Of a stretch of DNA of 64,000 bases, positions 20,422 through 30,954 are shown piece after piece. Source of the DNA: Tubulanus polymorphus (Eukaryota > Nemertea > Palaeonemertea > Tubulaniformes > Tubulanidae); the NCBI RefSeq assembly GCF_964204645.1, contig NC_134028.1, forward strand, positions 16,665,263 through 16,729,262. Direction: 5' to 3'. The number at the start of each line of letters is the position of its first letter. The stretch's first letter is position 1. The notes beneath the pieces were generated by a model that was not told where the DNA came from, made no database searches, and worked only from the letters and a program-made list of their open reading frames with translations. The translations under genes were made by a program, and so were the position numbers.

Positions 20422-20640
20422 ATAATGAAAAATCATATAAAGATATTGTAGTTCAATGTAATTTAGATGATGAATTTAGAAAATTCAATCCTAATGAAAA
20501 AGTGCATTGTTATTGCGGAGGTAAATATTTAAAATCACATAAATCAAAGCATTATGAAACAATTAAACAAAAACTGGCGTAAAGAGTAACAATTCTACAT
20601 TCTAATTATTGAATTGGGTTAAATGATTTAAATATCTAAT

Positions 20641-22137
20641 AGACTGTTAAAATGTTAAATTGTTTGACAGTTAAAATGATAAATTGTTTGACAGTTAAAA
20701 TGATAAATTGTTTGACAGTTAAAATGATAAATTGTTCGACTGTTGAAATGATAAGACAGTTGAAATGATAAATTGTTTGACAGTTGAAATGATAAATTGT
20801 TTGACAGTTGAAATGATAAATTATTTGACAGTTGAAATGTTAAATTGTTTGACAGTTGAAATGTTAAATTGTTTGACAGTTGAAACGTTAAATTGTTTGA
20901 CAGTTGAAATGTTAAATTGTTTGACAGTTGAAATGATAAACTGTTTGGCAGTTGAAATGATAAATTGTTTGACAGTTGAAATGATAAATTGTTTGACAGT
21001 TGAAATGATAAGACAGTTGAAATGATAAATTGTTTGACAGTTGAAATGTTAAATTGTTTGACAGTTAAAATGATAAAATGTTTGACAGTTGAAATGATAA
21101 ATTGTTTAACAGTTGAAATGATAAATTGTTTGACAGTTGAAATGATAAATTGTTTAACAGTTAAAATGATAAATTGTTTAACAGTTGAAATGATAAATTG
21201 TTTAACAGTTAAAATGATAAATCGTTTAACAGTTGAAGTGATAAATTGTTTAACAGTTGAAATGATAAATTGTTTGACAGTTCAAATGATAAATTGTTTG
21301 ACAGTTGAAACGATAAATTGTTTGACAGTTGAAATGATAAATTGTTTGACAGTTGAAATGATAAATTGTTTGACAGTTAAAATGGTAAATTGTTTGACAG
21401 TTGAAATGATAAATTGTTTGACAGTTAAAATGATAAATTGTTTGACAGTTGAAATGATAAATTGTTTGACAGTTGAAAGGATAAATTGTTTGACAGTTGA
21501 AATGATAAATTGTTCGACTGTTGAAATGATAAGACAGTTGAAATGATAAATTGTTTGACAGTTAAAATGATAAATTGTTTGACAGTTGAAATGATAAATT
21601 GTTTGACAGTTGAAATGATAAATTGTTTGACAGTTGAAATAATAAATTGTTTGACAGTTGAAATGATAAATTGTTTGACAGTTGAAATGATAAATTGTTT
21701 GACAGTTGAAATGATAAATTGTTTGTCAGTTGAAATGATAAATTGTTTGACCGTTGAAATGATAAATTGTTTGACAGTTGAAATGATAAATTGTTTGACA
21801 GTTGAAATGATAAATTGTTTGACTGTTGAAATGATAAATTGTTTGGCAGTTGAAATGTTAAATTGTTTTAGTTGAAATGATAAATTTTTTTACAGTTGAA
21901 ATGATAAATTGTTTGACTGTTGAAATGATAAATTGTTTGGCAGTTGAAATGTTAAATTGTTTGACAGTTGAAATGATAGATTGTTTGACTGTTGAAATGA
22001 TAAATTGTTTGACAGTTGAAATGATAAATTGTTTGACTGTTGAAATGATAAATTGTTTGGCAGTTGAAATGATAAATTGTTTGGCAGTTGAAATGATGAA
22101 TTGTTTGACAGTTGAAATGTTAAATTGTTTGGCTGTA
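20641..22137. repeat. 24-bp minisatellite inside element C
   Basis: About 62 copies of ATGATAAATTGTTTGACAGT plus TGAA, with point variants (GTTAAA, TTTAAC, GGCAGT) and three shortened units near 20752, 21010 and 21530. Because the unit is a multiple of three, one plus frame reads an eight-residue repeat MINCLTVE and one minus frame is also open. The core GACAGTT is the best conserved part. Confidence 0.95.
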
Positions 22138-22255
22138 AATTTAATTGTTATTTGATTTAATCATTTAAAAGTTTAATATTTTAAAAATGATTATAAAATA
22201 TTTATATAAAGACTAGCAAATATTTTGTAAACTGTTTAATTTTTCTCTTAAATGA

Positions 22256-22474
22256 ATGGATGGTTTCATCCCAACTGGTAAAAGTGATTTGAAACATTAT
22301 TTAGTTGCTGGAGGTTTAATATTGGCAGCATTATATTTTTACTATGAGAATATTTCAAAAGATTTGATGAATGAAAATAATAAATTGAGTAAAAAATTAA
22401 AGAAGTTAAATGGAAACAATCACAGAAATAAAAAGAATAAAAAAGTTAATTTAGATAATGATTTAGAGGATTAA
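22256..22474 (+). CDS. Small single-pass membrane protein (72 aa)
   Basis: Function not recognised. After a short polar start (MDGFIPTGKSDLKHY) residues 16-32 form one hydrophobic segment (LVAGGLILAALYFYY). The remaining 40 residues are charged, asparagine- and lysine-rich (SKKLKKLNGNN, then NKKNKK), ending in DLED, a tail likely to face the cytoplasm. The start is the second ATG of ATGAATGG; the first reads only nine codons. A T-run and TTAAATG precede it as in element A. Located right of the minisatellite and followed by a second small membrane gene after 40 bp, so the pair is likely cargo of element C. Confidence 0.65.
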   Translation: MDGFIPTGKSDLKHYLVAGGLILAALYFYYENISKDLMNENNKLSKKLKKLNGNNHRNKKNKKVNLDNDLED

Positions 22475-22512
22475 AACAGCATCTTTTAATTTCATATATT
22501 TTGGCTATAAAA

Positions 22513-22815
22513 ATGAGTGAAAATATATTAAACTTATTACATCTAATATATAAAAATCAACAGAATATTAAATCAATTATTATGCTTACAGGTTTATTTT
22601 CATTCTCAGTTTATACTATAAAACAGTTGTTAGAATTCTATGATTGCTGTAAAATTAGATACACTGAATTAATAGATAATATAAATTATATTTCAGATAG
22701 ATTGAATAATATTAAGTGTTGTGAAATATGTAATAAAAGATATAAAAATAAAAAGAGTTTGAGAAATCATAAATATATTCATGAATTAGATGATAAACTG
22801 TATAATTCAAATTGA
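22513..22815 (+). CDS. Membrane-anchored C2H2 zinc-finger protein (100 aa)
   Basis: Start chosen at ATG 22513 (MSENILNLLHLIY), preceded by ATAAAAATG. Residues about 20-42 (SIIMLTGLFSFSVYTIKQLL) are hydrophobic and can cross a membrane. The C-terminal third has a single C2H2 finger, CEICNKRYKNKKSLRNHKYIH, of the same general type as the fingers at the start of the family's PolB. A zinc finger attached to a membrane segment is unusual; it might tether DNA to a membrane, but this is speculation. It is the last gene before the right-hand hairpins of element C. Confidence 0.65.
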   Translation: MSENILNLLHLIYKNQQNIKSIIMLTGLFSFSVYTIKQLLEFYDCCKIRYTELIDNINYISDRLNNIKCCEICNKRYKNKKSLRNHKYIHELDDKLYNSN

Positions 22816-22918
22816 GAATAAGACTGTTAAATTGGTTGAAAATATAAAAATAGATAATATTTTAACTATTTCTATATTTAGATTAATAATTAATATTTAT
22901 AATTTTTATAAAAACTAA

Positions 22919-23030
22919 TTTATATATCTATGTACTAGACGTACGAGTAAGAAAGTGAGATTCTTGCCAAGAAAGTAAGAATCTTTGATCTTGGATTCTT
23001 ACTCGTACGTCTAGTACATAGATATATAAA
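22919..23030. repeat. 35-bp perfect inverted repeat (hairpin)
   Basis: Arms 22919-22953 and 22996-23030 are exact complements, with core TACTAGACGTACGAGTAAG. The 42-bp loop holds AAGAAAGT twice. It lies downstream of the zinc-finger gene and could form a cruciform or a transcript hairpin. The following 530 bp to 23560 are AT-rich without a gene; they contain short direct repeats of ATTAAATACAT. Confidence 0.85.
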
Positions 23031-23567
23031 TAGTTTTATCATATATATTTCTGTTTCAATATTTATTTATCTCACAGATTAATTATAAATGTTTGGAAAA
23101 GTATAAATCATATTCAATTATATATTTACATTTTTCATTAATAAAAGAGGATTACAATGAACCCGCAAGATTGTTAAACTGTTTAAGTATTGAATTTTGT
23201 AGATTGTATATTCATAAACTAAATGATAAATTACGAATAAGACTGGTAAATTAGCTGAAATGTATGAAATATTGTATGAAATATTAGTTAACCCAAAAAA
23301 GGGGGTTGAGGTATCAATGTATTAAATACATATTAAATACATATTAATGGTATTAAATACATATTATGCTTTATTTCTGAAAATGAAGTAACAGAAGGAA
23401 TTTATGTTTTAATTCATTCAAGTATGATATTGTAAATTCTTTACATTTGACTAGGATAATACAAGAGTGATATTAGTTAGTTGGCTTATTCAATAAGAGA
23501 AACAATGAAATAATACAAGAGTGATACTAACAGTTAAAGTTATTGAATTTCTTGTTAAATCTATTTG

Positions 23568-23735
23568 AATTCTAGTCAATTCTTGTTAACCAATAGCGCG
23601 AATAGAAATCAAAAAGATTTAAATAAAAAAACAATAAGTTACTTTATCTAATACTAACTTATTTAACTTATTGTTTTTTTATTTAAATCTTTTTGATTTC
23701 TATTCGCGCTATTGGCTAACAAGAATTTACTAGAA
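23568..23735. repeat. About 75-bp inverted repeat at the inner edge of the right terminal repeat
   Basis: Arms about 23568-23641 and 23661-23735 are near perfect (core AATAGCGCGAATAGAAATC). The right arm merges with the end of the right-hand inverted repeat of element C and supplies the last codons of the gene at 23716-24153, so the fold-back probably arose together with the truncation of that gene. Confidence 0.8.
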
Positions 23736-24153
23736 TTTTATTATAGATAATTTGTTTATTATCAAAATTGAAATAATATAATTGTCTTTTTTCAATTCTT
23801 AAGTTAATCAAATCATTGTAATCTTTTGAAAGTATTATATCATCATTTCTTTCATTGAAAGGAGTTTTAAGAATATTTATTATGTTTTCATCTAAAATTC
23901 CTTTTAATTTTAAAACTGTATTGAATATTTTAGGATTTTTATCGCCATTATCAAAAGTATCTACTAGTTCAGTAATTAAATAAGTTTCATTTGATAATAT
24001 TTGATTAATCATAGTTATGTTATCGATTTTATAATGTCTTGCGGACACTAAATTTGTTGCTGAAATATAATTTTTAATGTTAAATAATGAAAATGATTTA
24101 TTGGTTTCATTGATTTCGATTTTTAAGTTGGGTTCTTCTTCTCCTGTCTTCAT
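23716..24153 (-). pseudogene. Terminal-repeat gene of element C, right copy (3' truncated)
   Basis: Mirror copy of the gene at 19975, with start ATG 24153 in the same context. The first 130 or so residues match except for a few substitutions (for example NFKI to NLKI, VKNP to DKNP). The frame then runs into the inverted repeat at 23661-23735 and stops at 23716, losing the C-terminal zinc-finger region that the left side retains in a shifted frame. Thus neither end of element C holds a complete gene. Function not recognised. Confidence 0.6.
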
Positions 24154-24312
24154 TTTAATAACAAAACTTTTATTAAAATGAATCCAACGCATATAAATAT
24201 AAATATTCACGGTTTTAAATATGAATTATTTCACTCACACTTTTATATTGAATAATCTATCAATTTATATGTTATTCATATATATTTTATTCATGTATAT
24301 GAATATTTTAAG

Positions 24313-24651
24313 AGTAATAGGGGTAATGGGCTTTCAGGTTAAAGGTTGAATGGTCGAGCTCATAAAAATGAAAAACATGAAAATAATAACAATTTATACT
24401 TGAATTAGGAGTGAAACTCATAAAAAATAAAAAATAATTCTCACACTCGAATTTATTTCACTCACACTTTACTCACACTTTTTTCTAGCGAGTAAAAATG
24501 AAAAATAAATTCGAGTGTGTGAGAATTATTTTTCATTTTTTATGAGTTTCGCGACTAATTCAAGTAGAAATTGTTATTATTTTCATGCTTTTCATTTTTT
24601 ATGAGCTCGACCGTTCGACCTTTGATTTGAAAGCCTATTATCCCTATTACT
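24313..24651. repeat. Right terminal palindrome of element C
   Basis: 339-bp counterpart of the left palindrome in inverted orientation, with the same inner-arm and outer-arm marks, so both ends have the same arm order with respect to the terminus. Confidence 0.85.
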
Positions 24652-24659
24652 CTCCGGCA

Positions 24660-24732
24660 CAAAAAAGTTAAACTCTTAAATCGATTTAATTCTTTTTTTG
24701 ATAATTCAGTTTATCTTAAATCGATTTAAGCC
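24660..24732. repeat. Right arm of inverted repeat flanking element C
   Basis: Inverted partner of 19421-19480 (GATAATTCAGTTTATCTTAA). It contains TTAAATCGATTTAA twice. Confidence 0.6.
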
Positions 24733-26580
24733 TTCCTTTTTGTGAAACTGTTTGTGAGGGCATTAGAGAATTAAGTGAGAAATTATAAACCACAAGCCGA
24801 TCAATCCAGATTGATTTACATTAGAAAACATATGATTAGGCAACAAACTAGGCCTATGATCGAACAAAAATGTTGAAGGAGTCTTTGTTGATTAAGCATG
24901 CCTGCCTTGTTGTTAGGACAGGCTTAGCGTATCATAGGCCTAAAGAATGCTCTAAATTAAGGCCTCTTCATAAGTTGCATCGGACAAACAATTTTCAAAT
25001 TTCTCACTTCCAGCTTTTTGTCTTCACAATTTAAGTGAATAAATATGAAGAAATTCCAACTACAAAAATGGAGAAACAAAGAACACGAGAGGTATCTTCC
25101 AAATTCCATGATCTAAATGAAATATTTCAAGCTTACCGGTACCCCTCTGTAGTTCAGTAGGCATTAGGCCTATTGAAATGTAACTCAACTCAAGAAAAAC
25201 CTAGTTTAGACTCAGTAAATTAATTAAGGTTCATTGGCTTTGATAGATTATTAAAGCTAGTTATAATTACCATAATTGTATTGAATTCGCTTAGTTTTTC
25301 TGCTACCTTTTACAGGAATATGGAGGGTGACAGGAATCAAACTGTTGATCATGTGACGAGTGTAGATTGCTTTCTGATTTTCTATCCCCCTTCCCCATAG
25401 ATCTACCCACTAAAACTGAATTGAGGCAACAACAACTGTACATAACAGTCTCAGATACACAATCAAAATGAATTTGAGGAAGGATTATTTTGGAATTTTT
25501 GATTTATTTTCCTTGTTGGATGTGAAAAAAGTTCTTAATTTAGTGTTCAAAACAGAATGATGTAGGTGCTTTATAAATTGCCTAATTTATAATTCTTATT
25601 CATCATCATTAAGATTTGACCCCCCTCTCCAAGTAGGTTGTTTGTTTTACAATCCCTCCACTCTAGAAAACATGTTTGCTACCCCTCTCATTTGGATAGT
25701 ACTTATAGACAGTAATATTTGGCGCCAGAATCAATATTTCCATATGTAGCCTTGAAAAATTAACAATAACTCTGGGGGTATCGGTTATGTACCGGTAACG
25801 GCAAGATTCTCCTGGCATTCAAGTTTGGTTGTTATGCCTTATATTCTAGTAATAATCATTTCCTATTTTCCATGCATTGTTGATGTATGCAATATATGTT
25901 TTCAGAATAAAATCATTTCTATCTCCTCTGATGAGTAAGTGTGTAAGCCTTTCATTAAGTTTATTGAATTGATGATTTTAAAGCTTCTTTTGTTTAGTTA
26001 AACTTTTGTGAGCAGTTCATTAATTAGTATTGCTTGTTGTTTTACATTTCACAAACACCATAGTACTTGAGTACATTTCAAAACTGAATTCAAGGTTGGA
26101 TCCAAGGGCCCATGAGACTTCCACAAGATCTTTAGATTTTAAAACGCCTTTTATTATGTCAAAAAGAATATCAGAAAATGGTATTTCAATCGATTAAAAA
26201 CCCAGTTCCGAAAAGATTCAGGCAAATGTAATTTTTCCTGTAAGAATACTAGATTTCAAGTACAAAATTTGGAATGTATGTAAATTTTTAGATATGGATT
26301 TCTCTTTAGGAATAACATAATCATATAACTCATTGACGATCTTCTGATTCTTTGTCATTTAAAGATGTATGATTCTCAAAACCTTAGGTTGACTTTTACA
26401 CGAAGTAGACTTTAACTCGAGTATATACGGTATTTAATACATAAAAAATGACATGATTTTTTGAAAATTTTATTTCAGAGAAGAAGATGGGCCAAAAATT
26501 GTCCTAACAGATGAAGATGATATGGTTATTACATTTTGATGATTATAAATAATTCAGTCTCCATATTATCAAGAACAATG
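24733..26580. other. Intergenic or intronic, no gene recognised
   Basis: Nothing codes convincingly. At 26477-26540 an acceptor-like CAG is followed by a short acidic frame (EEDGPKIVLTDEDDMVITF) ending in a stop, possibly a decayed exon of the MULE gene that follows. Confidence 0.4.
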
Positions 26581-26582
26581 AA

Positions 26583-29500
26583 ATATGAAAGAACAATTCA
26601 AAAATCTTTTGGAATTCAGTCATCTGATTTACGTACCATCACTGCCGTCACCGTCACCCAAAAGAGTCAAATTTGAGGATGACTTAGAGCAGCTTAGTGA
26701 TAGCAATAGGTAGGTGTGTAAAATTTGTTTATGAATGTTGTTTCATTAAGGCCACTTGGACTAGTCCATACACAGAATCCAGTTATTTTAGAAAGTTTTG
26801 AAGATGCTTCTATGAATTGTCTTGATATTTGATTGACATCTACCCTAGACAAATTTTCAGACCAAACGTGGACCCAGTCAGAAACTAGAGGGACAACTGG
26901 CCACCTCTTCTATTTGCCAAAGGCAGTGCTTTTTACAATTTTTCAAGGGAAACTGCTTCAATCTTCAATCTCGTTTCTTTACGTTTGTATCGCCCTCGGT
27001 ATCAGCATAAGAAAAATTGGGTCAATTGGACACAAGCATGCCGTAAATTTTGGCCTGAATTCTGAGTCCTGTACTTCCTAATGGTTTGCCATTTTTCATT
27101 GCAATTTCTGATGGGTATTCTTTGAAAAGGGATCTTTTATACTTGAGACAGGTATTTTTGATCAGTCAAGTATTGGTGTCATCAGTACTCATTCTTCTGG
27201 TGAAAAAAGTATTTCCACATGATATTGATACTTCAGCGGTATGTTGTTGGAAAATTGCAGCTCATGACGTGTTCTATGATTGTAGTGAGTTTCAAGGTCA
27301 TTGGGCCTTGCATATGGTCACCAGGGGGCGTTGAATAGTAAAATAACTTAGTATTTCCACATATCATTGGTAACTATGCATATTTTGTTACCACAATCAA
27401 TTACAAAATCGTAACTGCTGACATGTTCTATGATTGTGGTGAGTTTCAAGGTCATTGGATTTTTTTCAAGGTCATTAGATGGGGGCGTTGAATATTATAA
27501 TTGTTAGATTGTTGAGCATTTGAAACCACTTCCCAAGTGGGCATGGTGTCCCTGGACCCCTAGTTTTATTAATTACTCAATATGAATAGGACATGAACAT
27601 ATATTAATTTTTTTCAGTGTTACTGAAATAATTCAACATGGTGTAAGATATTTACATGGAAACAAGAACTTGCCGATTGTTCCTTCTGAGGTTGGACAGA
27701 GATCGTCTCAATCTATATGCTTTGACATACTACATCACGATGCCAAATATAATTCCTGTCAAGTGCCTGCTTTCATTGAAGAGAACTGCAGTTTCTATGT
27801 GGACACCTCAAAACTGGCTGATCCGGAAGACGTATTGAGTGATGAAATGGGAGCGTGGGAACAAACTAGAACTAGCTCAACAAAGCACATTATTGATGAT
27901 ACAAGTTATAAACTAAAAAAACAGTCTTACCGGAATACCTCCAGTCGAGATCTTACTAGGCGTATTAGCACTATATATCATAACCATAATCAGATTCCAA
28001 TTGTTTTTATTTCATATCAACTTGAAGGCGAGGAACATCCCGTTGTTGTCAAACCACATGGTAGAGCTACTAAATCTGTTGTACCGTATTCGAGAACAAA
28101 ACAAAGTATTAAAAACTCTTTAAATGAAGCAATCTTACGGGGAAACTCCAACCAAAAAGCCCCGAGTATTGTTCAGGAAGCACAGAGAGATTTCTTCACC
28201 AAGTAATCTCCCAAGAAACCTTAATCAATTAAAGAAGATTAAATCATCATCCTCATTTACCCCCAAAAGTCCTGACCCATTTGGGCATCTTTTAATCATG
28301 CAGAAAAATGAGAGTTCTGATGAAAGATTTATAAGGGACATAGATTTCTGTGACCCAGAACCTTCGGTCATGTTATACTCAAGCTCAGTTAGAACAGTTG
28401 AAGAAATACTGTTGTGATAATTCTGAAGTTTTGATTGTAGATGTTACATTTAAATTTGGTAATTTCTATGTATGTATCTGCACATATCGACATATTGAAT
28501 TGATTAATGAGAGGGAACTCTCTTCGGTTTTAATTGGTCCGGTCATGTTACACAAGAGAAAAGAGTTTGAATCTTACTCAAAGTTTTTCCAACATTTGAG
28601 TGTAGTCTTGCCACAAATAAAAAACGACTTACGAGCGTATGGTACTGATGGTGAAGTGGCATTGTTTACTGCATTAGGTGGATTATTTCCATTTGCGGTC
28701 CACTTAAGATGTATGGTTCATTTACGACGTAATATTGAAAAGTTGATGACAAAACTTGCTTTGCCTGTTAGTATACGGCAGGTCATTTTGAAGGATATTT
28801 TTGGATCAAAATCAGAATTAGGGTTAGTTCATAGCACAAGCATCAATTTCACTGAACGCTTAGCTTTACTAGAGAAGAAATGGAGTGATCTGGAATTATC
28901 CTATGAAAGAGAACGAACATTTTTTTCCACTATTCAAATATCATTTTGCAAGTATATTGAGACATCATGGTCTTGTTCCAGAAAACGTTGAATTTTCAGG
29001 ATATGCTATCTATGATGGCAATAGAGTTGAATCTCTGATTGCAAAATTAAGAAGATTTACTAATTTTAAGGAGAACGATATTGACCGGTTTGTTACAGAG
29101 CTTCAATCAATTGTAAAGCAGCAACAACTTAATGTAGAACGAGCCTATCTGAATCAAGGTGATAGGAGATTGAAAGATCAGTCAAAGCGTATTGGTGGGA
29201 AGGAGTTCATCACTTCTTCAACCATGCAGAGGAAAGAAATTCTTACTTCTGTACAGCAGTTACCTGTTAAAATTTCAGCTCCATCTGCCCAATCTTCGAC
29301 ATTACATTTGCCTCGATTGCATCAATCAGTTTCCTCATCTTCATCACTGCAACCACATTCTGCTGCTCTGTCAGGGTCTTTAATTTCTGTTGCTTCGACA
29401 GGTGCAGTTTCTGACAATTCGTCTTGCTCAACAGATCCGATAAGCAAAGCAGTTTCGATGCTCACTAGTTTAACTGATCACGAAAGAAAGTTTCTTGCAG

Positions 29501-30303
29501 AAAAGGCAAGAAGATTATTATTTGAAAACAAAGTCCAAGAAACATGGGAACCAACTAATGATAGATTCGTTGCTAGTGAACGTCGTGAACTTCCAGGTAC
29601 AAACAGCCAGGTGTTTATGAATGTGACAAGTTTTGTCCGGCTTATCAAGCAAGATGCATATGAGCTCATTCATTGGGAGCTGCCGAATCCAACAATGATA
29701 CAATATCATTATACAATACCATATCTTTCGTTCAGAATCTGGTGCACGGTAAATGTACCAAAAAGCCCTTAATTACTGTTCTAACCAACATAGACATGCC
29801 GACTTATGCTGGTCGAAAAAACCCACCAGAGTACGGCGTCCAAACAGTACGCCTCTGAATATGCCTATAACTGACCGATTGTCTAGTGGTTCTGACAACA
29901 AAGCCATACATGTTGTAGTTGTACAGAAACTACCTTCAAAACCACCCATGGAGCCATCTTGTGAACCATTCATATTGCGTGAAATTAAAGGCAACATTTC
30001 GGTATGTGCTGGATGTCGGGTCAATTTTAAGTCTAATGGGCGGCTTGTTGCCCTGATGATATTGCCATCGCTCACAAACAACGAGATTTCTTTCCGAATA
30101 AAACCAAGACTGAGTGGTAATTGGGAGCTTTAAGCTTCAATTACTATCATTTGAATAAGGAATGCATCCTTAAAGGTGATCCCTCTCTTTATATAAAAAG
30201 AATTGTGCCTGTTGGTTTAAAGATAACACCAGAATTAGCTGAGGCGTTGAGGGGGCATATTTGGTTTGCTCATATCGGAGTAAATATTGTGTTGTGGCTA
30301 TAG
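26583..30303 (+). pseudogene. MULE-type transposase relic
   Basis: Plus-strand frames that link up with shifts: a possible exon at 26583-26701 ending at a GTAGGT donor; 27617-28206; 28350-28920 with VLIVDVTFKFGNFYVCICTY (first Asp), YGTDGEVALFTAL and LRCMVHLRRNIEKL; 28900-29772; and 29753-30303, containing KGNISVCAGCRVNF, a C-terminal cysteine domain, and NYYHLNKECILKGDP. The VD.TF.FG and TDGE motifs are those of Mutator-like (MULE) transposases; the GNISVC.GCR tail often accompanies this family in invertebrates as far as I recall. At least four frameshifts break the gene. A tandem-repeat element lies in its first intron region. Confidence 0.65.
26770..27563 (+). mobile_element. Helitron-like tandem-repeat element, copy 1
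   Basis: Shares sequence with 54895-55590 and 63515-64000 (both inverted). It holds about 130-bp subunits around ATGTTCTATGATTGT and AAGGTCATTGG. It ends in a short hairpin CCACTTCCCAAGTGG and then GGTGTCCCTGGACCCCTAG before T, an end resembling the hairpin-plus-CTAG terminus of Helitrons. No protein is encoded. Confidence 0.5.
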
Positions 30304-30940
30304 TTCACCTAAACTTAATCACTGGTGTAATAAATAGGGCTAGAAATAAATTTTCAGTCATTCTCTAAAACAAGTTTTTGTATATTTAGAGTGTGTTCAT
30401 ATGAACATGATATATGTAAGCTCTAGAGAAATAGCACACGCATAATTTTCTGGTATTATGGTGATGTAAATGTCTTAACACTTGACTTCAGAGGATGTCG
30501 GGTGGCCTAGCTCAGTTTTGGGACCTGATATAGGCCTACATGTAGGTCATATAACGACCAGAATGGACTGGCAGTTGAATTTAAACAATTCTTTTTAATC
30601 CATTTTTATATTGTAGGTCTTCATAGAATGGGTCGAAATAGAAAACTGACGCCATAAGCTGATGCATAACTTGAATTTGAATGCAATGTGTTGAACCATA
30701 TGTGCCTTGTCTACAAATTCTAGATAAAGCTTGAAAAAACTTATACAAATGTATATGTATACATGTATGTATGTATGCATGTATGTACGTACGTATGTAT
30801 GTATATATGAGGAGTATTAGTATTCCTCAGTATTAGGAATATTTTCAGTAGTCTCTAAAGCACAGACACCACTAGTTTGGAGGGGCTGCAATTAACGTCG
30901 GACAACTAAGCATTCGCAAAAAGTCTACTTGTTCAACATT
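30304..30940. other. Intergenic with ATGT microsatellite
   Basis: No gene recognised. An imperfect (ATGT)n run lies at about 30748-30808. Confidence 0.7.
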
Positions 30941-30954
30941 TTGGCCAAGATCAT

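Larger units (their letters stand above)
19482..24651. mobile_element. Non-autonomous Polinton-like element C
   Basis: A 5170-bp element with inverted repeats of about 0.91 kb (19482-20392 and 23733-24651), starting AGTAATAGGGATAATAGG, flanked by GTCCGG (19476-19481) and CTCCGG (24652-24657), a 6-bp target duplication with one mismatch. The ends are palindromes like that of element A. It has no polymerase; it carries a gene in each inverted repeat, a 24-bp minisatellite, two small genes and two hairpins. It probably depends on relatives such as element A for replication and integration. Confidence 0.9.

Noticed and set aside
20641-22137. CRISPR-like array
   Set aside because: No unique spacers between repeats, and a eukaryotic setting; it is a plain tandem repeat.
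20765-22155. Long open frames of MINCLTVE repeats as real proteins
   Set aside because: They follow automatically from a 24-bp repeat lacking a stop in one frame; a minus-strand frame is open too, and units vary without regard to codons.
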